Source: Rhodospirillales bacterium
Lineage (GTDB): Bacteria; Pseudomonadota; Alphaproteobacteria; Acetobacterales; Acetobacteraceae
Assembly (NCBI GenBank): GCA_025359905.1
Contig: JANYDF010000113.1
Span: 124,001-188,000 of the forward strand
DNA: 64,000 nucleotides
Direction of reading: 5' to 3'
Shown here: positions 52,424-61,230 of the stretch, one piece after another
Numbering within the stretch: position 1 is the stretch's first letter
How the letters are laid out: each line of letters starts with the position of its first letter
Program-made: the position numbers and the translations under genes
The notes under the pieces: model-generated
The model's input: only the letters and a program-made list of their open reading frames with translations
The model's database searches: none
Told to the model about the DNA's origin: nothing

Positions 52424-55400
52424 CGGCTGCGAATCGCGCCGCTGTCCGCTTGGCCGCCGCCGATGCCGCGATGGCCGGTCTTGGGCTGTTGCTATTGCTG
52501 GGCATCGCCAGCGTTCCGCTCGATGCCAGCCAGCAGGTCTGGTTCGGGGCCGGCGCGTTGCTGCTGTCCCTGGCGCTGAACCGCCGGCCTGGGCGATTTG
52601 TCAGTGTGCTGCTGGTGACGATCTCGCTCGCAGTCACCGGGCGTTACGTTTTTTGGCGGCTTAGCGAAACGCTGCAATTCGACACGTGGCTGGAGGCCAT
52701 CCTCGGCACCGGACTGCTGCTCGCCGAGGCGTATGCGGCGGTAATGCTGCTGCTGGATTATCTGCAAAATGCCTGGCCGCGCGGCCGCCAACCGCGCGCG
52801 TTGCCGGACGACCCGGGGAATTGGCCGGTGGTGGATGTATTCATCGCCACTTTCAATGAGCCGCTGCCCAGCGTGCGCGCCACCGTGCTGGCGGCGATGC
52901 TGATGGATTGGCCGCAGGGCAAGTTGCACGTGCATATCGTCGACCGCGCCAAGCGGGACGATGTGCACAATTTCGCAGTCGAAGCTGGCTGCAGCTACCT
53001 TACCGAACGGAGGACCCAGCCGCGCGGGCTCGACCGCAATCCGCTGGATATGCTGCCCAGCAGGGCCGACACGCTGAACGCGGCACGCGGACAAACGACC
53101 GGCCCGTTCATCGCCGTGTTCGACTGCGGCCATATCCCGACCCGCGCCTTTCTACAGTTCACGCTGGGTTGGCTGGCGGCAGATTCCAATTTGGCCTTGG
53201 TGCAAACGCCGCGCTATTGCTACCTCGCCGATCCGTTCCAACGCAGCCTCGCCGACGAAACGCGCGTGCCGCCGCAAGCCAATCTGGTCGAAGGCTTGCT
53301 GCAAGACGCCAGCGATGCGTGGGGGGCAACACTCTTCTGCGGCTCGGGCGCCGTATTGCGCCGCAGCGCACTCGACGCAGCGCGCGGGTTTGCTCTTGAA
53401 CCGGCGAGCGCCGATGCGATCACCACGTTCCAGTTGCACCGGCTCGGCTGGGATAGCGCTTACTTGCGCTGGCCGCTCGCCGCCTGGACGCGCGCTGAGT
53501 CGCTGGCGCAGTTCATCGGGCGGCGCCAGTTGCAGGTGCGCGGCATGTTGCAATTGCTGCGCCTGCACAACCCGCTGATAGCGCGCGGCCTAACCATGGG
53601 CCAGCGGCTCTGCTACGCCCAGGGCATCACGCAAGCGCTGTTCGCGCTGCCCCGGCTGACGTTCCTGACGGCACCGCTGGCCTACCTGCTGCTGGGCCAG
53701 ACCATCATTCCTGCCGCCCCGCTGGCCGTGGCTGCCTACGCGCTGCCGCATTTGGCGCTGGCAGTGGCGGCCCGGTCGCGGCTGCGCGGCCGCTGGCGGC
53801 ACGCGTTCTGGACGCCGGTGTATGAATTGGCGCAGGCGCCGTTCATGCTCCGCACGGCGTTTGAAGCGCTCATTCGGCCACAGCGGCCGGCCACCGTGCT
53901 CACCGCGCCACCGGCCGCACCGGTCGGCAGCAACAAATTTGCGGGCGATACCAAGGCCCAAGTGCGCGCGGCACTGCCGCAACTGTTTCTGGCGACGCTG
54001 CTGAGCGCCGGCATTCTGCGCGGCTTGGTCGGCATTGCGCTATCCGGCGGCGAATCGCTTGGATCCCAGGCGATGTTGCTGAACACCGCCTGGGCCTGCG
54101 CCAGCTTGCTCACCGTGCTGGCCGTGCTGGCAGCCCGTGGTGAGGCGCCCGAAGGCATGAACGCCGTTCCCGCAGCGCTGCCGGTCGACATCGTGTTGCC
54201 GGACGGGCGCAATCTGAGCGGCGAGAGCCAAACTCTGTCGCTCTCCGGCGGCAACCTGCTGGCGGCGCGGCCGATTGGCTTGATGGAAGGCGCCAGCCTG
54301 CGGCTGACGTTCACCATCGGCGGGACGCCGATATCGCTGACAGCTCGCGTCGCAAGCTGGGAAGCCAACGGCGCCTTGAATATCGAGTGGCGAACCGGAT
54401 CGCTGGACGACGAAGCGCGGCTGATCCGCGTCGTGTACGGCCGGGCCGACGCCTGGACCGGCTGGGCTGCGCAAGCGGCCGATAAGCCTTGGCTCAGCCT
54501 ATGGCGGCTGGCAAGCGCTGCGGGCGGGCTGTTCCGGCGGCGCAAGGCGGAGGTGGGCGGCGTGCTGCTGTGGGCGCTGCTGGCAACAGCGCCCGCGCTG
54601 GCGCAGCAAAATGCGCCGTCACCCAAGCCAGCAAGACCTGCGGTGAGCGGCATGACAGTGCGCGTGATCCCGCAAGCGATTGCGCCGCAAGGCTTGCCGA
54701 CGATTATTGAATCCGCGCCGCTGCCGCCGCTTCCCGCGCCAGCTCCGGCACCGCAGCCAGTGGCGCATCCCGTGGTCGCAACGCCTCCCGTTGCCGCTCC
54801 CACGGCAGCGGCGCCGGCCGCCGCTGAGCCAGTGATCCGCACCAGCGTGCGCCGGGCGGTCTATTCACTGCGGCAGCTCGGCGCGGCCGGGCCGCTGGCG
54901 CTGCGTGGCACGAACCCGATGCAAAGCGTCGCGTTCGGCGTGCGCGCCGATGAAGTGGTAACCTCGGCCAGGCTGACGTTGCGCGGCGCGCTGTCGCCAT
55001 CGCTGATCGCCGATGCCAGCAACATCACGGTGACACTGAACGACCAATTTGCCGGCACTATCCCGGTGACGCCCGATCAGCCGGCTTACGTGCTGGAAAT
55101 GCCAATCAGTCCGGTGTTCTTCCAAGACGCCAACCAGCTGAGTTTCCGCCTGACCGGACGGACCGCCGACGCCTGCAACGACCCGCTGAGCGGACTGCTG
55201 TGGGGCACGGTCTACGCCACCTCGACCCTGACGATGACCCTCGAACGGTTGCCGCCGCAGCGCGATCTGGCCCGCCTGCCGCAGCCGTTCTTCGATCCGG
55301 CCAGCCCGGAATTGCTGTCGCTGCCGTTCGTGCTGCCCGCCAGCCCCGGCAACGATGCGCTGCGCGCCGCCGGGATCGCCGCGTCATGGTTCGGCCAGCT

Positions 55401-56910
55401 TGCCGGGACGCGGGGCGCGAATTTCCCGGTGCTGTCCGAGCCGCCGCCGGAAGGCAACGCCGTGATTGTGGTCGCGGGTGACGCCAAGGATGCCGCCGGG
55501 CTGTCCGCCATTGGCGGCCCGACGCTCGCGGTCATCCCCAATCCGAACGACAGGTTGTCCAGCCTGCTGGTCATCGCCGGGCGCACCGGCGAGGAAGCCG
55601 TGGCAGCCGCCACGGCCCTAGCGGCAGGCAGCCGCACGCTGAGTTCGGCGCTAGCGCTGGTGCAAGCGCCGCCGCTCGCGGCCCGCCAGCCGTACGATGC
55701 GCCAGCGTGGATCGCCACCGACCGGCCGGTAAAGCTCGGTGAATTGGCCGGCGCGGCGGCATTGCAGTTCAGCGGCTATTCCGGGCAGTTGCATGTGCCG
55801 TTCCGGACTGCGCCGGATTTCTACACGTGGCGCGGGCGGCCCTTCGACTTGACGTTGCGCTATCGCGCGCCGGGCGCCCCGGCGATCGACCCCGGGCCAT
55901 CGCGGCTCGATGCCGGGTTGAACGGGGTCTATCTGGACACGCTGCCGCTGTCCGGCGGCGGGGGGTTGCTCAGCGCGCATGTCGCGGTGCCGCCCGGGAC
56001 GCTGACCGGCGCCAACGATCTGCAATTGATGTTCGACGCCCGGCCCGTTCGGCGCAGCGCTTGCGATACGCCGCCGCAAGACCTGCACATGGCCGTCAGC
56101 GCGGACAGCACCATCGACCTCAGCCGTGGCTACCGGTTCACCCAATTGCCAAATTTGGCGTTCTTCGTCAGCGCTGGTTTTCCGTTCACCCGCATGGCGG
56201 ACCTAGCAGAGACCGCGATCGTGCTGCCGGAGCGGCCGAGCGGAATCGAGTTGAGTGCGTTCCTCGGCCAAATGGGCCGATTCGGCGCGCTAACCGGCAC
56301 CCCCTCGGTCAGCGTGGCGGTGACTCGGCCCGACGGCATTGCCGCGTTCGCCGGGCGGGACGTGCTGCTGCTGGGCGCTGTGCAGCATCTTGGGACGGCG
56401 GCCGCCGCATTGCTGACCGAGTCGGCCGTGCGCCTCGACGGTGCGCAAGTGTCCGCAGCGGCGTCCGGGCTGGTCGAGCGCTTATTGGGCAACAGCGGCA
56501 GCGGCCAAGCGGCAGCGGCCCTGGGCAGCGGTCTGACCGGCGGTGCCGTGGCGCTCGCGGGGGGGCAAAGCCCTCTGGAACATGGACGATCCGTGGTCGC
56601 ACTGCTCGCTGCAACGCCTGAAGGGTTAGACAATGCGGGCACAATGCTGCGCGACCCGGCGCTGGCTGGGCAAGTTCAGGGCGATCTGGCGCTGTTCAAT
56701 GGCGGCAAAGTGTATTCGTATCGCGTGACAACGCCGTTCACGGTTGGCACGCTGCCCGTCTGGCTGTGGCCGTCTTGGTATTTGCGCGACCAACCGATCG
56801 GTCTGTTGCTGCTGATGCTGGCTGGGTCAGTGCTGTTCGCTGCTGGCTGTTACCGGGCGTTGCTACGGCGGCGGACCTCGCCGCCCGAGAGCGGCAACCC
56901 CAGGACATGA
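52420..56910 (+). CDS. bcsAB: BcsAB fusion, cellulose-synthase-like with degenerate catalytic motifs
   Basis: An intact 1496-residue fusion. Residues 1-710 resemble BcsA: membrane helices, then a GT2 core from VDVFIATFNEP (138-148). Yet key residues differ from active synthases: DDGG is D175-R-A-K, FDCDH is FDCGH (Gly237), HAKAGN is PSRADT (213-218), FCGSC is FCGSG (Gly310), TED is S330-A-D332, and QRIRW is RRQLQ (368-372). The PilZ region lacks RxxxR and has TLSLSG where (D/N)xSxxG is expected. A BcsB signal-like segment (712-728, APALA) joins the halves. The BcsB part keeps ADACNDPLSGLLW and RDLARLPQPFFDP and ends in a membrane helix. Expected role: inner-membrane part of a glycan export machine, probably without synthesis. 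Confidence 0.9.
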   Translation: MTAANRAAVRLAAADAAMAGLGLLLLLGIASVPLDASQQVWFGAGALLLSLALNRRPGRFVSVLLVTISLAVTGRYVFWRLSETLQFDTWLEAILGTGLLLAEAYAAVMLLLDYLQNAWPRGRQPRALPDDPGNWPVVDVFIATFNEPLPSVRATVLAAMLMDWPQGKLHVHIVDRAKRDDVHNFAVEAGCSYLTERRTQPRGLDRNPLDMLPSRADTLNAARGQTTGPFIAVFDCGHIPTRAFLQFTLGWLAADSNLALVQTPRYCYLADPFQRSLADETRVPPQANLVEGLLQDASDAWGATLFCGSGAVLRRSALDAARGFALEPASADAITTFQLHRLGWDSAYLRWPLAAWTRAESLAQFIGRRQLQVRGMLQLLRLHNPLIARGLTMGQRLCYAQGITQALFALPRLTFLTAPLAYLLLGQTIIPAAPLAVAAYALPHLALAVAARSRLRGRWRHAFWTPVYELAQAPFMLRTAFEALIRPQRPATVLTAPPAAPVGSNKFAGDTKAQVRAALPQLFLATLLSAGILRGLVGIALSGGESLGSQAMLLNTAWACASLLTVLAVLAARGEAPEGMNAVPAALPVDIVLPDGRNLSGESQTLSLSGGNLLAARPIGLMEGASLRLTFTIGGTPISLTARVASWEANGALNIEWRTGSLDDEARLIRVVYGRADAWTGWAAQAADKPWLSLWRLASAAGGLFRRRKAEVGGVLLWALLATAPALAQQNAPSPKPARPAVSGMTVRVIPQAIAPQGLPTIIESAPLPPLPAPAPAPQPVAHPVVATPPVAAPTAAAPAAAEPVIRTSVRRAVYSLRQLGAAGPLALRGTNPMQSVAFGVRADEVVTSARLTLRGALSPSLIADASNITVTLNDQFAGTIPVTPDQPAYVLEMPISPVFFQDANQLSFRLTGRTADACNDPLSGLLWGTVYATSTLTMTLERLPPQRDLARLPQPFFDPASPELLSLPFVLPASPGNDALRAAGIAASWFGQLAGTRGANFPVLSEPPPEGNAVIVVAGDAKDAAGLSAIGGPTLAVIPNPNDRLSSLLVIAGRTGEEAVAAATALAAGSRTLSSALALVQAPPLAARQPYDAPAWIATDRPVKLGELAGAAALQFSGYSGQLHVPFRTAPDFYTWRGRPFDLTLRYRAPGAPAIDPGPSRLDAGLNGVYLDTLPLSGGGGLLSAHVAVPPGTLTGANDLQLMFDARPVRRSACDTPPQDLHMAVSADSTIDLSRGYRFTQLPNLAFFVSAGFPFTRMADLAETAIVLPERPSGIELSAFLGQMGRFGALTGTPSVSVAVTRPDGIAAFAGRDVLLLGAVQHLGTAAAALLTESAVRLDGAQVSAAASGLVERLLGNSGSGQAAAALGSGLTGGAVALAGGQSPLEHGRSVVALLAATPEGLDNAGTMLRDPALAGQVQGDLALFNGGKVYSYRVTTPFTVGTLPVWLWPSWYLRDQPIGLLLLMLAGSVLFAAGCYRALLRRRTSPPESGNPRT

Positions 56911-56920
56911 GGAGGGCGCG

Positions 56921-59812
56921 GTGAAAACTTCCAATTCGCAGCGCTCAACGCTCAGCGGCCGGGTCGCGCGGCGGCTGGTCATGCTCTGTCCGGCAGCCAT
57001 GTTCATTGTCACGATCTGGCTGGTGCTGCCACCGGGCGCGGCGCCGCGCTCCGCCGCGCCGGCGCAGGCCGCAGGCGAACCGCAAACCGCTGCGGCTGCG
57101 ATGGCGACTGCACCCGACAGCCAAGCCGTTCCGCCAAGCGCGCTCAGCGTGCTGTTGCTGCGCGCGCGCTATTGGCGTGACCAACAGCAGTTCGATCAGG
57201 CATTGGTGAGTCTGGATCGGGCGCTCAGCTTGGCGCCGGATAGTGCCGAGGCATTGACCTTGCTGGCTGAAGTGCAGGCCGCGATTGGCAATGTGGCGGC
57301 GGCCGACGCGGCGCGCGCCCGGCTCTCGCACAGCATTGCCAATGCCACCGCCGCATCGCCCGCTGTGGCTACCCCAGTTGTGCCCGCCACCCCTTCGAAA
57401 GACACCCTGCTGGCTGAGGCGCAGGAACTGGCACGGGCAGGCAAGACCGGCGAGGCGTTGCAGCGCTATGACGCCGCACTGCAAGGCATCCCGCCGCCCG
57501 CCGCGTTCGCCGACGGCTACTACAAGACCTTGGCCGGCTCGCCGGACGGGTTAGATCGCTTGGCAAGTCTGACGCAGGATCCCGCCACGCCACCGCAGGC
57601 CACGCAGGCTTGGCGGCGCGCGTTGCTGGCACTGCCAGACGCACCTGAGTCGGCAGCGCCGATCAATGCCTATCTCGCACGGCATCCGGCAGACGGCGAG
57701 GTTGCCGCGAAACTTAACGCACGCCAGCAGCCGCAACCTCTGACGCCCCCGGCCGCCACCGCCGAGGCTGACACGGCCGAGGCTGCCACGGCTGGCGGAC
57801 TTGGGTTGCTTAAACTGCGCGAAAAGAAGCTCGACGAGGCCAAGAGGTTGCTGGCGCGGGCCATGCAGCTCGATCCGGCGCATCAAACCCGGTGGCAGCC
57901 GGCGTTGGCTGCCGCCAGCGCGCCGGCGACCGCCGCGCCGCCGGCGATCGCCGCGGCTAAGCCCCGTGCCGCACTTCGCGTCCCTGCCGCTGCCCCTGCA
58001 TCAGCTTCTGCGCCCATCGCGGCCGCCCCTGCGGTGTTTGACAATCAACCCATGGCCATCGCGACGGCGTTACCAGATGACGACGCCCGGGCGACAAGCC
58101 TGGCCGGCGAGGCCCGGCTGCGCCGCCACCCAGGCGACCCGGAAGCGTGGCGCGCCGCCATTTCCGAGGCCTTGCTGCGCGGCGACCGCGAAGCTGCTGG
58201 CGTGCTGCTGCGCGACGGTCTGATCGTCTCGCCCAATGAACCCAGCCTGTGGGTCCAGTCGGCCGAATTGGCGGAGGCCTACGGCGACGTCGGCCGGGCG
58301 ATGCGCGACCTGCGCCGCGCCCGAGAGTTGCGCACGCAGCAGCTTGGCGAAACCGCCGCCGGTGATCCGGCGGCAAGTCTAGCGGTGCCGCCTTTGCTGC
58401 AGGCTGAGCAGGCTGCTCCGTTTACCCCGCAACAGATAACTGCGGCGGGACGGCCTCCGGCCTATCAACCAAGTGCTACGGAACGGCCGCCGCAGCGTGG
58501 CTTGCTCGACCTGCATGCCGCACCCATCACCGCACCGGTCGCGGGCAGCCGCCTGGCGCCGGCAGCCAACGATCCGCTGACCCGCGAGATCGATAGTTCG
58601 ATGGCACTACTGCAAGGCCTCACGCCACCGAGCGGCGCGCAGTCCGCTGAAGCAGCGTCCGCTGAGGCAGCGTCCGCTGTCGCAGCGGACAAGAACGAAC
58701 ATAGTGCCCCGGCGCTGGGTTTGCAGACCGGCGTGACGCTCCGCGCGCGCGACGGCAATTCAAGCCTGGACCGCCTGGGTGAACTCGCGATGCCGTTGGA
58801 AGCGTCCTACTCGCGCGACGGGTTTGGCCGGCTGAAATTCAGCGCGATACCCACCGCGCTGTATGGCAGCGCGCCCAACGGCGCGGCGCAGCGCTTCGGC
58901 AGCACCGCGCTCGGCATGGCTGGCTCAGCCGCCGGACGCCAATCAGCCGAAGGTGTCGGGCTGGCCCTGGCGTTCAGCGTGCCCAGCCTGACCGTGGACG
59001 CAGGCACCACGCCGCTGGGTTTTCGGACCGAAAATGTGGTGGGCGGGGTGAATTGGACCCCGCAACTCTCTGACCACGCCCGGCTGCAAGTCAGCGCTGA
59101 GCGCAGGGCGGTCACCGACAGCGTGTTGTCATATGCCGGAGCCGCCGACCCGCGCACCGGCGAGGTTTGGGGCGGCGTGACGCGCGCACGCGGCGGACTG
59201 AAAGCCACGTTCGACGTGGGGCCAGCCGAGATTTACGCCAGCGGCGGGTTCAGTGTGCTGACCGGCACTCATGTGCAGAACAACACTGGTTTCGACCTGG
59301 GAGCCGGTGGCAGCCTGCCGGTGTACAAGACGTCAACGCAAGAATTGCGCGCCGGACTCGATCTTATATATTTCGGATACAAAAATAACGCGCGGTATTA
59401 CACATTCGGTCAGGGCGGCTACTTCAGTCCGCAATCCTACATGGCGGCAATGTTACCGGTAACTTACCGCTATCAGGTCAACCCAGACCTTTCCTACGAG
59501 GCCAGCGCGGCCGTCGGGCTGCAAACGTTCCGCGAAGGCGCATCGCCCTACTTCCCAGCCGACGCATCCCTGCAAGCGCAACTTGCCGCCCAGCAGGCCA
59601 ATCCTGCCACCGCCGTGCCGGGCGCGCAGACGGCATACAGCGCCCGCCGCCAGACCGGTGTCGCAGGCAACGCGCATTTGTCCGCCGACTACCGCGTGTC
59701 CGCCGGCCTGCATCTGGGGGCCGAACTGGACTACGCGCGGATGGGGGATTTCGACAGTGCGCGGGCAATGCTGTTCGCCCGCTACCTGTTCAACACGCCG
59801 GGCCAACCGTAA
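56921..59812 (+). CDS. bcsC: BcsC-like outer-membrane TPR/porin protein
   Basis: A 963-residue protein starting with GTG after GGAGGG (56911-56916), 10 bp behind bcsAB. A signal-type segment (residues about 19-47) leads into TPR-like helices (LLRARYWRDQQQFDQALVSL; LLKLREKKLDEAKRLL; LREDP-type repeats to about 480). From TREIDSSMALL (about 562) on comes the BCSC_C beta-barrel domain, with LEASYSRDGFGRLKF and GYKNNARYYTFGQGGYFSPQSY well kept. BcsC normally guides cellulose through the periplasm and outer membrane. At 963 residues it is shorter than usual BcsC (1100-1300), mainly through fewer TPRs and Ala/Pro linkers. Confidence 0.88.
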   Translation: MKTSNSQRSTLSGRVARRLVMLCPAAMFIVTIWLVLPPGAAPRSAAPAQAAGEPQTAAAAMATAPDSQAVPPSALSVLLLRARYWRDQQQFDQALVSLDRALSLAPDSAEALTLLAEVQAAIGNVAAADAARARLSHSIANATAASPAVATPVVPATPSKDTLLAEAQELARAGKTGEALQRYDAALQGIPPPAAFADGYYKTLAGSPDGLDRLASLTQDPATPPQATQAWRRALLALPDAPESAAPINAYLARHPADGEVAAKLNARQQPQPLTPPAATAEADTAEAATAGGLGLLKLREKKLDEAKRLLARAMQLDPAHQTRWQPALAAASAPATAAPPAIAAAKPRAALRVPAAAPASASAPIAAAPAVFDNQPMAIATALPDDDARATSLAGEARLRRHPGDPEAWRAAISEALLRGDREAAGVLLRDGLIVSPNEPSLWVQSAELAEAYGDVGRAMRDLRRARELRTQQLGETAAGDPAASLAVPPLLQAEQAAPFTPQQITAAGRPPAYQPSATERPPQRGLLDLHAAPITAPVAGSRLAPAANDPLTREIDSSMALLQGLTPPSGAQSAEAASAEAASAVAADKNEHSAPALGLQTGVTLRARDGNSSLDRLGELAMPLEASYSRDGFGRLKFSAIPTALYGSAPNGAAQRFGSTALGMAGSAAGRQSAEGVGLALAFSVPSLTVDAGTTPLGFRTENVVGGVNWTPQLSDHARLQVSAERRAVTDSVLSYAGAADPRTGEVWGGVTRARGGLKATFDVGPAEIYASGGFSVLTGTHVQNNTGFDLGAGGSLPVYKTSTQELRAGLDLIYFGYKNNARYYTFGQGGYFSPQSYMAAMLPVTYRYQVNPDLSYEASAAVGLQTFREGASPYFPADASLQAQLAAQQANPATAVPGAQTAYSARRQTGVAGNAHLSADYRVSAGLHLGAELDYARMGDFDSARAMLFARYLFNTPGQP
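58643..58687 (+). repeat. Three 15-bp coding repeats in bcsC
   Basis: Three near-identical copies of TCCGCTGAAGCAGCG encoding SAEAA-SAEAA-SAVAA in the linker before the beta-barrel domain. Confidence 0.9.
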
Positions 59813-59817
59813 CCGGG

Positions 59818-60483
59818 CTACTCCGCCGCACTGCGCAACGCCGACCCAGCCGCCAGCGGGCAAAGCGGTATCGCGGCCGCAAGCAGAGCGGCCAGCAGCA
59901 ACAGATGCGGCCGCGCGGTCAGCCCGCCGCTGGCGGCGTCCGCCGCGCCCACGCCGAAAATCAACACCGGCACAGTCAGCGGCAGCACCAGCAACGGCAG
60001 CAGCACGCCGCCGCGCCGCGCGCCGAGCACAATGGCGGCACCGACGGTGCCGAACAGGCTCAGCAGCAGCGTGGCGGGCAGCAGGCCGAGCAACAGCACC
60101 GGCAACGCGTCGTCGTTGATCCGCAGCATCGTGGCGATGGGGGCGGCGGCGATCAGCAGCGGCAGGCCGGTGGTCAGCCAGTGCGCGGCGGATTTGGCCA
60201 GCGCCACCAGCGGCGCAGGCAGGCCAGACAGTAGCAGGTGATCGAGCGAGCCATCCTCCAGATCGGCGCCGAACAGCCGGTCGAGCGGCAGCAGGGCGGC
60301 GAGCAGCGCGCAGACATAGACAATGCCGGGCGCCATGCGGCCGAGGGTTTCCGGGGCCGGGCCGATGGCCAGCGGAAACAGGGCTGCGGCCAGCACGAAG
60401 AACAGCAGGGCCGCGACGGTATCACTGCCGTGGCGCAGCGACAGGCGCAGTTCGCGCCGCAGGACGATCAGGAACATGCCCAT
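59818..60483 (-). CDS. ccmB: Heme exporter protein CcmB
   Basis: A 221-residue permease with six membrane helices; FLIVLRRELRLSLRHGSDTVAALLFFVL, FPLAIGPAPETLGRMAPGI and FGADLEDGSLDHLLLSGLP are CcmB signatures. It works with CcmA and CcmC in loading heme onto CcmE for c-type cytochromes. The ATG shares a base with the ccmA stop (TGATG). It ends 5 bp from the convergent bcsC; no ccmC or ccmD follows. Confidence 0.95.
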   Translation of the reverse strand: MGMFLIVLRRELRLSLRHGSDTVAALLFFVLAAALFPLAIGPAPETLGRMAPGIVYVCALLAALLPLDRLFGADLEDGSLDHLLLSGLPAPLVALAKSAAHWLTTGLPLLIAAAPIATMLRINDDALPVLLLGLLPATLLLSLFGTVGAAIVLGARRGGVLLPLLVLPLTVPVLIFGVGAADAASGGLTARPHLLLLAALLAAAIPLCPLAAGSALRSAAE

Positions 60484-61079
60484 CACGCCAGCGCCAGTTC
60501 GCCGGCATCCGGCAACGGCAACGGCAAATGCGTCGCCGCCAGCACCACGCCGCCGCCTGCCCGATGTTGCGCCAACATGCTGCCGAACCGTTCCACCGAC
60601 GCGGTATCCAGCCCCAGCGTCGGTTCGTCCAGTAGCCAAATCGCCGCTGGGCGCAGGACCAGCCTTGCCAGCGCCAGCCGCCGCCGCTGCCCAGCCGACA
60701 GCATCTTGGCTGGCAGATCGGCAAGCTGGGTTAATCCCACCGCCGCCAGGGCGGGCTCCAGCGCCACGCGATTGCCCCACACCGCGAGATTTTCCGCCAC
60801 CGTCAGGCCGGGTTTGATCGCGTCCAGATGGCCGACATAGGTCACCCGCGCCGCGTGTTCGGCGAGATCGGCGAACACGTCCTGACCGCCCCACAGCAAC
60901 CGCCCGGCCTCGGCGCGCACCAGCCCCGCGATCAGTCGCAGCAATGTGCTTTTGCCCGATCCGTTCGGCCCGACCAGCAACAGCGCGCCGCCGTTCGCCA
61001 CCTTGAACGACAGCCCGGCAAACACCAGCCGCTCACCCCGGAATGCCGCCAGCCCGTCCGCTTCCAACACCCGGCACAT
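60483..61079 (-). CDS. ccmA: Heme exporter ATP-binding protein CcmA
   Basis: A 198-residue ABC ATPase: Walker [35 protein letters not shown] (typical of CcmA), signature [14 protein letters not shown] and Walker [13 protein letters not shown]. It powers release of heme-loaded CcmE during cytochrome c maturation at the inner membrane. It is divergent from acnA with a 151-bp gap, an order shared by many alphaproteobacteria. Confidence 0.96.
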   Translation of the reverse strand: MCRVLEADGLAAFRGERLVFAGLSFKVANGGALLLVGPNGSGKSTLLRLIAGLVRAEAGRLLWGGQDVFADLAEHAARVTYVGHLDAIKPGLTVAENLAVWGNRVALEPALAAVGLTQLADLPAKMLSAGQRRRLALARLVLRPAAIWLLDEPTLGLDTASVERFGSMLAQHRAGGGVVLAATHLPLPLPDAGELALA

Positions 61080-61230
61080 TCCCCTTGCTGCGCTGCATCA
61101 AATACGGCGAACGGCGAGTGGACCCGCCGCCGCCGCTGTGGTTAAAGCCATCCGCCGGTAACAAACACCGCCCGCCCGCCGCGTGGAATACCTCGCGGCC
61201 CGCCGCTGGGCGCATAGAGGGCTTCGCCGC

